Assembly: GCA_041166025.1 (NCBI GenBank)
Contig: JBEAMJ010000007.1
Location: forward strand, 85,260 to 149,259
Length of the DNA stretch: 64,000 nt
From: UBA7672 sp041166025
GTDB taxonomy: Bacteria > Pseudomonadota > Alphaproteobacteria > Caulobacterales > Hyphomonadaceae
Direction of reading: 5' to 3'
Shown here: positions 43,799 through 52,170 of the stretch, piece after piece
How the letters are laid out: each line of letters opens with the position of its first letter
Position numbering within the stretch: position 1 is the first letter of the stretch
The notes under the pieces: model-generated
Seen by the model: the letters and a program-made list of their open reading frames with translations, nothing else
What the model was told of the DNA's origin: nothing
Database searches by the model: none
Position numbers and translations under genes: made by a program

Positions 43799-44719
43799 AT
43801 GCTCGACACCCGCCGCATCGAAGCCTTCCTCGACACGCTCCGCGCCGAACGTGGCGCGGCCGACAATACGATCGAGGCCTACCGCCGCGACCTCGAGGAC
43901 GCCTCCAGCTATCTGCACGCCAACCAGTCTTCGCTCGTGCAGGCTGGCGAGCGCGAGCTCTCGGCGTTCGTCCGTGACCTCCACGCGCGCGGCATGTCTG
44001 CCGCTACAGTCGCAAGGCGCCTGTCGGCCCTGCGACGCTTCTTCCGGTTCCAGCTCGGGGACAATGAACGGCAGGACAACCCGACCTCGCGTCTCGATGG
44101 CCCTGCGACACGCCGCGATCCGCCGGATGTACTCTCACGCGATGAAATGAGTCGCATCATCGAAGCTGCACAGGGAACCGAACCGGCCGACCTGCGCACG
44201 CTTTGCCTGGTCGAGCTGCTCTATGGCGCGGGCCTGCGCGCCTCCGAATGCTGCGACCTGCCGCTCTCCGCCTTGCCTGCCCCCGGCGCCACCGTGCTGA
44301 TCGTGCGCGGCAAGGGCGACAAGGAGCGTATCACGCCGCTCGGCAAGCCTGCGCTTGCCGCGCTGAAGAACTATATGGCGGTGCGCGAGACCTTTCTGCC
44401 GAAGTCAGCCACGCGTTCGACCGCCCAGCGCTATGTCTTCCCTTCACGCGGCTCGACGGGGCGTCTCACCCGCCGCCGTCTCGGCCAGATCCTCGAGGAT
44501 CTCGCCATGAAGGCCGGCATCGCCATCGACCGTGTGACCCCGCATGCGTTGCGCCACGCCTTCGCCACCCACCTTCTCTCCGGCGGCGCAGACCTTCGCG
44601 CCGTGCAGCTTCTGCTGGGCCACGCCGACATCTCGACGACGCAGATCTACACCCACGTCGTCACGGACGAACTTCGCGACCTGCTTGAGGCCGCTCATCC
44701 GCTGGCGAGGGCATCCTAG
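43799..44719 (+). CDS. xerD: Tyrosine recombinase XerD
   Basis: Site-specific recombinase that resolves chromosome dimers at dif with XerC. The N-terminal SAM-like core-binding domain (FLDTLRAERGAADNTIEAYR, RRLSALRRFFRFQL) and the catalytic domain are complete, with catalytic residues Arg147 (GAGLRASE), Lys172 (RGKGDKER), His249-x-x-Arg252 (HALRHAF), His275 (LLGHADIST) and Tyr284 (QIYTHV). The 306 residues equal XerD/XerC length; XerD rather than XerC is chosen from the aroK neighbourhood and overall likeness. Its last 59 bases overlap the convergent glycosyltransferase gene. Confidence 0.93.
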   Translation: MLDTRRIEAFLDTLRAERGAADNTIEAYRRDLEDASSYLHANQSSLVQAGERELSAFVRDLHARGMSAATVARRLSALRRFFRFQLGDNERQDNPTSRLDGPATRRDPPDVLSRDEMSRIIEAAQGTEPADLRTLCLVELLYGAGLRASECCDLPLSALPAPGATVLIVRGKGDKERITPLGKPALAALKNYMAVRETFLPKSATRSTAQRYVFPSRGSTGRLTRRRLGQILEDLAMKAGIAIDRVTPHALRHAFATHLLSGGADLRAVQLLLGHADISTTQIYTHVVTDELRDLLEAAHPLARAS

Positions 44720-46088
44720 GCGGCTTCTCGCCCTTAAGCCGCGCCCGCATCGCGAGCATGAAGGCGATGACCGGCCCCAACACGCGCGCAGCCGCTTTCT
44801 CGCCGGGCGTCTCGGCGAATTTCAGGAAGTAGCGGCTGAACCCTGCGCCCTTGTGCTTCTCGACGAACAGCGAGGGCGCTTCGCTCGTCGCGCCAAAGTG
44901 AAGCGCTGAGGCGTGCGGGGTATAGATCACCGATCCCCCGTCAGCCTCCGCCCGACGGCAGAGGTCCAGGTCCTCCACATGCATGAAGTAGCCTTCGTCG
45001 AATCCGCCGAGACGGCGAAAGCTCGACGCAGACATGTACATCAGCGCCCCGCTCACCGCCTCCATCGGCACAGGACCGTCCGGCTCGGGGTCCATGTTGC
45101 GGTTGATGTTGACGAAGGCGGGGTTGACCGACCGCAGCCAGGCCAGCCCCAGGAATGTCGCCGCCGCCGAGCGGATCGTCAGTCGTCTTCGCCGACCACC
45201 GCGCTGCTCGCGACCATCCACGCCGAAGATCTTGCCGCCGACGATCGCGGGCTCCGCAGCGCCCGCTATGGCGATCTCCAGCGCCGCCACGGATCCAGGC
45301 TGCAGCACGGCGTCCGGATTGATCACCAGCAACCGATCTCCGGACGCGGCCGCCACGCCAAGGTTGACGCCGGCCGCAAAGCCGCGATTGACACCGTCGC
45401 CGACGATTTTGAACTTGAGCGAGGCGGCCTGGATCGCCTCCAGACGGCTGACCATCTCCGCCGGATTGCCATTGTCGACGAGCACAATCTCATCCACGGC
45501 CGATTCCCGCTCAAGCGCGGCGATGCATTCCAGAAGCGTGTATCCCGTGCGGTAGCTGACGACGATCGCCGACACCTTGTGCAGCTCGGGCTCCGGTGCA
45601 GCGCGCCTGGGCTCGGCGAGCGACTCGACATGCTCCTGAACCGCCTGCAGCACGTCGCGCATGCGCTCCTCGACCGTGCCCATTGCTTCTGAGGACACCA
45701 TGCGCGCCTTCCAGAACTCCTGCGCGAGGGGAAGCAGGGGCTTCATGAGGACCGGCAGGCCTTCGCGCGCCTCGATCTCCCGCAGAATAGGATCGAGATT
45801 GTCGGCCAGCCGCCGCAGGGTGTCCTGATCCGCCGTCTGCACGGTCGCCACGGCGATCGCACGCATGACATCGATCGCCTGCGGATCCCCGCCAAGGTCG
45901 GCGAGAATCCGCGTGGTTATGCGTTCGCCCGCCCGGGTGGCGAGACAGAGATCGGCAAGCGCCGGCGGAGCGTTGGGCGCCAGGATGGCGTCGTCCGCCC
46001 AGCCTTCAATGGCGGCAAGATCAACAAGGCCGAGCCTCAGCCTGAGGCCAAGGACTCTTGCCTGTGCTGAAGCCGCCCTGGCGGTCAC
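44661..46088 (-). CDS. Family 2 glycosyltransferase with N-terminal helical domain
   Basis: A 475-residue protein. The catalytic GT2 domain (about residues 170-400) begins with VSAIVVSYRTGYTLLECIAAL and has LVDNGN, VNRGFAAGVNLGVAAA, a DxD-like INPDAVLQPG and the acceptor motif GGFDEGYFMHVEDLDLCRRA, typical of rhamnosyltransferase-like WbbL enzymes. The first 165 residues are helical and do not belong to the usual GT2 fold. The GTG start overlaps the thrS stop (GTGA). Its 3' end runs 59 bases into antisense xerD sequence, and the last 60 residues are basic and Pro-rich. Confidence 0.88.
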   Translation of the reverse strand: MTARAASAQARVLGLRLRLGLVDLAAIEGWADDAILAPNAPPALADLCLATRAGERITTRILADLGGDPQAIDVMRAIAVATVQTADQDTLRRLADNLDPILREIEAREGLPVLMKPLLPLAQEFWKARMVSSEAMGTVEERMRDVLQAVQEHVESLAEPRRAAPEPELHKVSAIVVSYRTGYTLLECIAALERESAVDEIVLVDNGNPAEMVSRLEAIQAASLKFKIVGDGVNRGFAAGVNLGVAAASGDRLLVINPDAVLQPGSVAALEIAIAGAAEPAIVGGKIFGVDGREQRGGRRRRLTIRSAAATFLGLAWLRSVNPAFVNINRNMDPEPDGPVPMEAVSGALMYMSASSFRRLGGFDEGYFMHVEDLDLCRRAEADGGSVIYTPHASALHFGATSEAPSLFVEKHKGAGFSRYFLKFAETPGEKAAARVLGPVIAFMLAMRARLKGEKPPRMPSPADERPQAGREVRP

Positions 46089-48022
46089 GCCTTCGCTCGT
46101 CGGATATCCGGCGGCAGGGCCTCCTGCGTCAGCGCAGCCTTCGCCTCCTCGAGCGTGACAACGCTCTGCGCCTGGGACCCGAAGCGGCGCAGTGCAAGCT
46201 TGCGTTCTTCAGCTTCCTTGACGCCAACGACAGCGATCACAGGTATTTTCTGCAGGCTATGCTCGCGGATCTTGTAGTTGATCTTCTCGCCGCGATTGTC
46301 GACTGTCACCCGTAGACCTGCCTTGCGCAGCTCTGCTGCAGCCTCGTCGGCATAGCCAGCCGCCGCTTCCGAGATCGACGCGACGACGACCTGCACCGGG
46401 GCGAGCCACATCGGGAATGCGCCGGCATAGTTCTCGATCAGCACGCCGATGAAGCGCTCCAGCGAGCCAAGGATCGCACGATGCAGCATCACGGGCCGGT
46501 GCTTGCCGCCGTCCTCGCCAACATATTCTGCATCGAGACGATCTGGCAGGACATAGTCCAGCTGGATCGTTCCGCACGTCCATTCGCGGCCGATCGCGTC
46601 CTTGATGACGAAGTCCAGCTTGGGTGCGTAGAATGCACCATCGCCCTCCGCGATCACCGGCTCCACGCCGGCGGCGCGCGCCGCCGACAGCATCTGCGCC
46701 TCGGCCTTGTCCCAGAACGCATCCGACCCTGCGCGCTGCGCCGGGCGCGTTGCGAGCTTGATGTGATCCGTCTCCAGCCCGAAATCCGAATGGATCGATC
46801 GCGCCAGCGTTATGAAGCGAGCGGTTTCCGATTCAATCTGATCCTCGCGGCAGAAGATGTGCGCATCGTCCTGCGTAAACGCCCGCACGCGCATCAGCCC
46901 GTGCAGCGCCCCGCTCGGCTCATAGCGGTGGCAGGCGCCAAACTCGGCCATCCGCATCGGCAGGTCGCGATAACTCTTCTGTCCCTGCTTGAAGATCTGC
47001 ACATGTCCCGGACAATTCATCGGCTTCAGCGAAAGAACCTCCTCTTCCGCCGTCTCTGCGACGAACATGTTCTCCCGGTACTTCTCCCAATGCCCCGACT
47101 GCTCCCAGAACTTGCGGTCGAGCACCTGTGGCGTGCGCACCTCGATATAGTCCGCCTCGTCCAGCCGCCGTCGCACATAGCTCTCCACCGTCCGCCACAG
47201 CGTGAGGCCCTTGGGATGCCAGAACACCATGCCCTTGCCCTCTTCCTGCATGTGGAAGAGATCGAGCTCACGGCCGAGCTTGCGATGGTCTCGCTTCTCG
47301 GCTTCCTCCAGGCGATGCAGGTGGGCCGCGAGATCCTTCTCGCTGGCCCAGGCCGTGCCGTACATCCGCTGCAGCATCTCGTTGCGATGATCGCCGCGCC
47401 AGTAGGCGCCTGCCAGCTTCATCAGCTTGAACGCCTTCGGAAGCTTCCCCGTGGAGGGAAGATGCGGCCCACGGCACAGATCGCTCCACTGCCCGCCATG
47501 GCTGTAGAGCGTGATCGCCTCGCCGGGCGGAATGATGTCGTCGATGATCTGCGCCTTGTAGTCCTCGCCGATGCGCTTGAAGTGCGCGATAGCGTTGTCC
47601 TTGTCCCACACCTCGCGCTCGATCGGCAGGTCGCGGTCGATGATCTCCCGCATCTTCGCTTCGATCTTTGCGAAGTCATCCGTCGAGAACGGCTCTTTCC
47701 GGGCAAAGTCGTAGTAGAACCCATCCTCGATCACCGGCCCGATCGTGACCTGCGTGCCTGGAAACAGCTCCTGCACCGCCTGCGCCAGCACATGCGCAGC
47801 ATCATGGCGCAGGAGTTCGAGCGACTCCTTCGCGTTGATGTCGAGCAGTTCGAGCGACGCATCGCCGCCGAGCGGCCGCTTCATGTCATGGAGCTGTCCA
47901 TCGACCTTCGCGATCACTGACCGCTTGGCCAGCGACTTTGAAATGCTCTCCGCGATGGACATGGGCGTCGACCCGTCCGGGTACTCCCGCTTTGATCCGT
48001 CCGGAAAAGATACGTTGATCAT
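46085..48022 (-). CDS. thrS: Threonine--tRNA ligase
   Basis: A full-length class II synthetase, 645 residues. Domains in order: TGS (INVSFPDGSKREYPDGST), the second additional editing domain (LLRHDAAHVLAQAVQELFPG and related), catalytic core with motif 2 (RVRAFTQDDAHIFCREDQ), MNCPGHVQIF with the zinc Cys, and motif 3 (PVMLHRAILGSLERFIGVL), and a C-terminal anticodon-binding domain (WLAPVQVVVASISEAAAGYA). The glycosyltransferase downstream is translationally coupled. The 228 bases between thrS and yidD hold the promoter and an imperfect repeat (TCCTGGA...TCCAGGA), nothing else I can see. Confidence 0.97.
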   Translation of the reverse strand: MINVSFPDGSKREYPDGSTPMSIAESISKSLAKRSVIAKVDGQLHDMKRPLGGDASLELLDINAKESLELLRHDAAHVLAQAVQELFPGTQVTIGPVIEDGFYYDFARKEPFSTDDFAKIEAKMREIIDRDLPIEREVWDKDNAIAHFKRIGEDYKAQIIDDIIPPGEAITLYSHGGQWSDLCRGPHLPSTGKLPKAFKLMKLAGAYWRGDHRNEMLQRMYGTAWASEKDLAAHLHRLEEAEKRDHRKLGRELDLFHMQEEGKGMVFWHPKGLTLWRTVESYVRRRLDEADYIEVRTPQVLDRKFWEQSGHWEKYRENMFVAETAEEEVLSLKPMNCPGHVQIFKQGQKSYRDLPMRMAEFGACHRYEPSGALHGLMRVRAFTQDDAHIFCREDQIESETARFITLARSIHSDFGLETDHIKLATRPAQRAGSDAFWDKAEAQMLSAARAAGVEPVIAEGDGAFYAPKLDFVIKDAIGREWTCGTIQLDYVLPDRLDAEYVGEDGGKHRPVMLHRAILGSLERFIGVLIENYAGAFPMWLAPVQVVVASISEAAAGYADEAAAELRKAGLRVTVDNRGEKINYKIREHSLQKIPVIAVVGVKEAEERKLALRRFGSQAQSVVTLEEAKAALTQEALPPDIRRAKA

Positions 48023-48250
48023 CGTCTTGTCTTTCGTCGTGTCGGCGGAGGTGTAAGGCGATTTCCCGTCCCGTTGAACCCACCATCTCGCTTGTCGCCC
48101 CGGGGCCGGAGCGCAGCAGATAGCCGTGACGCACTTATGCAGCCCGAGGGGCGCTCAAGTGGGTCCTGGACAGCGCTTCGAGCTTCCAGGATGTCGGGCG
48201 TGGCAGCCTCGCGACCTCCGCAGTTTCAGTTGTCAGCTATGTCCTGAAAC

Positions 48251-48571
48251 TCAAGGGCGCGCCGGTTCGGACCGGTCCACGCTCCAGACGCCATAGCGCC
48301 AGGGGGTGAACCACTGCGCGCCGCTGCTAGTGAGGGTCGGCGCCGGGTCCCACCCGTGCGATCCCCCGGGCCTGCAGCGCGCAAACCGCGCAAGGCCCAT
48401 CCACGACCCCGCCCAGACCCCATGCCGGCTGACACACTCCGCGCAATACTCCGAGCATGACGGCTCGTGCCGGCAACGCACGCCAAGCGCGATGAACGCC
48501 GGCGAGAGGGTCGCCTTGTAGCCCTTCAGCAGGGCGCCGATCACCGGCTTGTAGGAGGGGCTCTGGGCCAT
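48251..48571 (-). CDS. yidD: Membrane protein insertion efficiency factor YidD
   Basis: A 106-residue YidD-type protein. The family core is intact: GYKATLSPAF, RCRHEPSCSEYCAECVSRHG, then WMGLARFARCRPGGSHGWDPAP. YidD helps YidC-mediated membrane insertion through an amphipathic N-terminal segment. The C-terminal tail (WRYGVWSVDRSEPARP) is longer than usual. ATG 48569-48571 is used; the much longer open frame is a shadow of the plus-strand genes. Confidence 0.92.
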   Translation of the reverse strand: MAQSPSYKPVIGALLKGYKATLSPAFIALGVRCRHEPSCSEYCAECVSRHGVWAGSWMGLARFARCRPGGSHGWDPAPTLTSSGAQWFTPWRYGVWSVDRSEPARP

Positions 48572-48685
48572 GGCGCGCCCTATACCGCAAACGCGAAAAG
48601 CCGGCAAACCGCCCTTGCCTGTCTGCTGCACGCTTGCGGCGGCGGCAGACCTGTCTACAAGCGCTGGAACACTCGGGGACTGGAA

Positions 48686-49189
48686 ATGAAATACGCCGCT
48701 TTCGTCACCGCGCTCGCGCTGGCCGCCTGCCAACCTGCCGCTCAGGAGGTCGCAGCGCCCACGCCTGCGGCTGCGCCCGCCGCCGCAATGCCGGCGCCCG
48801 CGCCCCTCGGCCTCAAACCCTCCGGTCCGCCGCGCGCCATCACGGCGGAGGCTGAACCCATGGGCGAAGCCTGGGTGACCGACGTCCGCATGATCGAGGG
48901 CGCTGACGGCGCCAAGGTCTTTTCCACCGCAGGAGGCGACCCCGCCATCAACGGTCTCTACACCTACCTCGCGCTCTATACGGCCCCGGAGGGCTGGACG
49001 CGCGTCTTCCAGATCGGCGATTTCAACTCGTGGGAAGTGGTCGAGGAATCGGCCGAGCGGTTCACCCTGAAAGTCAGCCGCTCCTGGGTCGAGGAAGGTT
49101 CGGGCGACATCAAGACCGTCGAGGAGCACCTGATCGTCACCCTGCCGGCTGCAGATGCGACGACGCTCGAAGTCACGCCGGCGGCTTGA
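48686..49189 (+). CDS. Hypothetical lipoprotein
   Basis: A 167-residue protein with a short lipoprotein signal (MKYAAFVTALALAAC, lipobox ALAAC) and a Pro/Ala-rich linker. The folded part is beta-rich (AWVTDVRMIEGADGAKVFST, RVFQIGDFNSWEVVEESAER, IKTVEEHLIVTL). No family recognised. ATG 48686; the in-frame extension upstream overlaps yidD. Confidence 0.7.
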   Translation: MKYAAFVTALALAACQPAAQEVAAPTPAAAPAAAMPAPAPLGLKPSGPPRAITAEAEPMGEAWVTDVRMIEGADGAKVFSTAGGDPAINGLYTYLALYTAPEGWTRVFQIGDFNSWEVVEESAERFTLKVSRSWVEEGSGDIKTVEEHLIVTLPAADATTLEVTPAA

Positions 49190-49236
49190 GGCTGCAAGCC
49201 ATTCCCGCAATCGCGACGTTGCGCTAGCCTCGGCCC

Positions 49237-49869
49237 ATGCCCGCCCCGCGCGCATTCGCCGATCTTCACGCCCTCGCCCGGCGCGCTTCGCGCCGCCCGG
49301 AAGAAGCTGACGATCTCCTGCAATCCGCCCTGCTGGCTGCGCTGGAAGCCGGACGGACAGATCTCACCTCGCCAGAGACGCGCCGCTGGCTCTCTGGCGT
49401 CATCCGCAACCGCGCCGCCTTCGAGGCGCGCACCAGCGCCCGCAGGCGCAGACGCGAAACGGCCTGGGGCCAGGACGCGTCTCATGAGGCGCGAGGCAGC
49501 AAGGACGGGCGGTCACGAAGTGGCCAGGCCACAGAAGGCGACGCCCCTCTGCCGGGCCTTCCGCCCAGCCTTCGTCTTCCCGCACTCCTCGCCCTGTCGG
49601 GCCATACGCGACAGGAGATCGGATGGCTGCTGAACCTCACCGACACGGCGCTGCGCCAGCGGATCAGCCAGCTCAAACGCGCGCTCGACGCCGCTCCGCC
49701 GCCGGAGGCCGATCCGGCCGGTCCCCTCGCCTTCGGCCGCATCCGCCGCGCCCTTCTCGGTCCTGCCCGGCGGACGGATGCCTTTCTCGCCAGCCACGAT
49801 CCCGACGGGCATCTTTTTGTGGTGAGCCGCTCACAAACCCCCGGCAGGCGGCAACAGACAGACGGGTAA
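49237..49869 (+). CDS. Sigma-70-like (ECF-type) protein with C-terminal extension
   Basis: A 210-residue protein. The N-terminal region (FADLHALARRASRRPEEADDLLQSALLAAL) matches sigma region 2, with a GVIRNRAAFEAR segment after it. The second part (LPALLALSGHTRQEIGWLLNLTDTALRQRISQLKRAL) matches the region 4 helix-turn-helix. Linker sequence is Arg- and Gly-rich, and region 4 is followed by a 55-residue tail (RRALLGPARRTDAFLASHD) not found in short ECF factors. No anti-sigma factor is adjacent. It may be a real ECF sigma factor or a degenerate homologue. The VOC gene follows by 19 bases. Confidence 0.7.
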   Translation: MPAPRAFADLHALARRASRRPEEADDLLQSALLAALEAGRTDLTSPETRRWLSGVIRNRAAFEARTSARRRRRETAWGQDASHEARGSKDGRSRSGQATEGDAPLPGLPPSLRLPALLALSGHTRQEIGWLLNLTDTALRQRISQLKRALDAAPPPEADPAGPLAFGRIRRALLGPARRTDAFLASHDPDGHLFVVSRSQTPGRRQQTDG

Positions 49870-49888
49870 CAGGAAAAGGAGTTCGCCC

Positions 49889-50269
49889 GTGTTCAGCAAG
49901 ACCCGCATCGGCGCCGTCGTCCACTACGTGACCGACATCAGGCGCACCGAACGATTTTATCGTGAAACACTCGGCCTCGAGACCACACTGACGCCCGGCG
50001 AGGAGCCCGGTTCGCACTGGCTCCAGGCCGAGACGGCCGGCGGCGTGTCGCTGATCTTCTTCGAGGCGCCGGGCAAGCCGGGCGCTTCGCCAATCGTCGT
50101 CTTCGAGCTGGAGAATGGCGGCATTGATGGTGTGGTCGAGGCCCTCGCAAAAAACGGGGCAACAATCGTCACGCCCGTCAGCCACGCGCCCGGCGGCTGG
50201 TCCGCCGACTTCGCCGACCCTGACGGCCACACGCTCTCGCTCTGGCAGTCTGCGGAAAAGCCCCGTTAG
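49889..50269 (+). CDS. VOC-superfamily (glyoxalase-like) protein
   Basis: A 126-residue single VOC domain: VVHYVTDIRRTERFYRETLGL, then VFELENGGIDGVVEALAKNG, and WSADFADPDGHTLSLWQS. It has the His and Glu-like positions for metal binding only in part (DPDGHTLSLW). Substrate unknown. GTG start 49889 is preceded by AAAAGGA eight bases upstream. It probably shares a transcript with the sigma-like gene. Confidence 0.85.
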   Translation: MFSKTRIGAVVHYVTDIRRTERFYRETLGLETTLTPGEEPGSHWLQAETAGGVSLIFFEAPGKPGASPIVVFELENGGIDGVVEALAKNGATIVTPVSHAPGGWSADFADPDGHTLSLWQSAEKPR

Positions 50270-50293
50270 GTTTGCGTATCCCGCCGAATGCAG

Positions 50294-50328
50294 CGGCGCT
50301 CAGCGTCCACCACCTGGGCTGAGCGCCG
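50294..50328. terminator. Hairpin between convergent VOC and glycosyltransferase genes
   Basis: A perfect 11-bp inverted repeat (50294-50304 with 50318-50328, 13-base loop) spans the stop codon of the minus-strand glycosyltransferase and follows the VOC stop by 24 bases. No U-tract is present on either side. A terminator or 3'-end structure for both transcripts is plausible. Confidence 0.45.
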
Positions 50329-51271
50329 TACGCGGCAACGGGCCCGTCGCCTTTGCGGCGGGCGGCCTGCCGGGCCGCCGCAGCAGCCAGCGCAGCCTCA
50401 GCCGCAGAAGATCGCTGATGCCCACACCCGCAGCGCGGCGCGCGTCACGCGCGAACGCAGTGCGCTTGAGGCTCTTCCAGTACTGCCACGCCCAGGGATG
50501 ATAGGCGCCCGGGATCCACGGCTTTTCCGGGCCGGTGAAGTGAATGATCCTAGGCGCCTCACCATTGAGCCGACGGTCCTCCGGCATGTCTGCGATCAAC
50601 GACACGATCACCATGTGGCGCTGGGCGTTCCACGCCACGCCGATCCGCTTCCACCGCCCCCAGCACGCCCAGTTCAGCGCATCCTGGTCAGCCAGCGTCA
50701 GTTGTTCATCGTTGCGAACAAAGAAGTCGATCGCCTTCGCGAAAAGCCCCTCGCTGCGCACGCGCGCAAGATCGATCACCAGCACGCCCGAATTGAAATA
50801 GTCCGGACCCGGCGCAAGCCGCCATGTGTCAGCAAACAGACGCGGATCGACAAACCCGTCGATCGCCGCCGCCACCGGCGCGCCGTCGAGGTCCACGGCC
50901 CACAGCTCGCGCACATCAGCGAGCACCGTGATGTCGGCATCAAGATAGATCACGCGCGTGCAATCCGGCGGCGCCAGTTTCTCCAGCCCCAGCCTGAACA
51001 GGATAGCGCGCGAGAAATGCTCGCGCCCGGCAAAGGGCGGCATGTCATCATCGCTTACCGTCGTCCAGACGAAGCTCATGCCCGGCGCAGAAGCCGCAAT
51101 CCGCGCCTGCAAGGGGGCGTCGAGTCCTGCATGCAGGATGATGAAGCGGAAACGCGCGCCTGGTGCGTGGGCGACGACCGAGGCGATCACGGCCGCGGCG
51201 TGTGGCGCGTAGTTCGCGTCGAACCCGAGCGCAATGTCGATCGTGTCTGCGGTCCGGGCGTCGCCTGTCAT
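50300..51271 (-). CDS. Family 8 glycosyltransferase (copy 1)
   Basis: A 323-residue retaining GT8 enzyme. Signature features: IDIALGFDANYAPHAAAV, the metal-binding DxD in VIYLDADITVLAD, NSGVLVIDLARVR, LADQDALNWACWG and the C-terminal FTGPEKPWIPGAYHPWAWQYW. Paralogous to the next gene. Such enzymes add glucose, galactose or other sugars to lipopolysaccharide or surface glycans. ATG 51269-51271 overlaps the upstream stop (ATGA), so translation is coupled. Confidence 0.88.
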   Translation of the reverse strand: MTGDARTADTIDIALGFDANYAPHAAAVIASVVAHAPGARFRFIILHAGLDAPLQARIAASAPGMSFVWTTVSDDDMPPFAGREHFSRAILFRLGLEKLAPPDCTRVIYLDADITVLADVRELWAVDLDGAPVAAAIDGFVDPRLFADTWRLAPGPDYFNSGVLVIDLARVRSEGLFAKAIDFFVRNDEQLTLADQDALNWACWGRWKRIGVAWNAQRHMVIVSLIADMPEDRRLNGEAPRIIHFTGPEKPWIPGAYHPWAWQYWKSLKRTAFARDARRAAGVGISDLLRLRLRWLLRRPGRPPAAKATGPLPRTALSPGGGR

Positions 51272-52170
51272 GCGCCCGCCCTCCCGCGGGGCTGGCGGAG
51301 CCACCAGCGCAGCCGCAGCCGCATCAGCTGGATGAAGTCCATTCCGAAGGCCTTCCGCACTTCGGCCGCAAAGGGCGTACGCGTGAAGTTCTCCCAATAG
51401 GCCCAGGCCCAAGGATGCCAGACATTCCGCATCCACGGCTTTTCCGTGCCGATATAGTGGATCAGCCGCGGGCGGCCGTGGCCCCAGCGCTTGTCCGCCG
51501 CCGTCTCCGCTGTGATCTCGTGCGGTTTGAGAAAGCGCTGGACGTTCCAGGTCGGCTCGAGCGCGGCCGCCTTCTTCCAGAAGACATAGTTCAGCGCATC
51601 CTGGTCGCCATATAGCAGCTTGGCGTCATGCTCGACGATGAAGTCGAGCGCCTGCGTGAAGAGCCCCTCCGCCCTCACCTTCGCAAGGTCGATCACCTGC
51701 ACACCGGCGTTGAAGTAACGCCCGCCCTTGGGCAGAGACCACAGCTCGGCGAACGCCTCCGCATCCTGGTAGCAATCCGTCACCGCGCCAAGCGCGCACG
51801 AACCAAGATCGAACTCCCACATCTCCCGAATATCGCCCATCACGATCGTGTCCGCATCGACGTAGAGCACGCGCTTGCAGTCGGCTGGTGCAAGCTTCTC
51901 CAATCCGAGGCGGAACAGCACCGTACGGTTGAGATGCCCGCGCGTTGCATACACCGGCAGGTCCTCGTCAGCGACATCGATCCATACATAGTCGGGACCC
52001 GGCGCCGCCTGCTCGATCCGCCGCTTCTGCTCGGCCGTCACGTCCGCGACCAGCACGATGAAGCGCAGCCGGGCGCCAGGCGCGTGGCGAACAATCGACG
52101 ACATGACGTTGGCGGCATGCGGGGCATACCGTCCATCGAACCCGAAGGCCACGTCGATGCGATCGCTCAT
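51268..52170 (-). CDS. Family 8 glycosyltransferase (copy 2)
   Basis: A 300-residue GT8 enzyme, closely parallel to copy 1 (IDVAFGFDGRYAPHAANVM; VLYVDADTIVMGD; NAGVQVIDLAKVRAEG; YGDQDALNYVFWKK; YIGTEKPWMRNVWHPWAWAYW). The pair looks like a tandem duplication with divergence in the acceptor end, suggesting two successive sugar additions. Overlaps the upstream GT2 stop (ATGA at 52167-52170). Confidence 0.88.
   Translation of the reverse strand: MSDRIDVAFGFDGRYAPHAANVMSSIVRHAPGARLRFIVLVADVTAEQKRRIEQAAPGPDYVWIDVADEDLPVYATRGHLNRTVLFRLGLEKLAPADCKRVLYVDADTIVMGDIREMWEFDLGSCALGAVTDCYQDAEAFAELWSLPKGGRYFNAGVQVIDLAKVRAEGLFTQALDFIVEHDAKLLYGDQDALNYVFWKKAAALEPTWNVQRFLKPHEITAETAADKRWGHGRPRLIHYIGTEKPWMRNVWHPWAWAYWENFTRTPFAAEVRKAFGMDFIQLMRLRLRWWLRQPRGRAGA

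Noticed and set aside
46481..47920. 479-codon frame opposite thrS
   Set aside because: Shadow of thrS, which is full length and certain.
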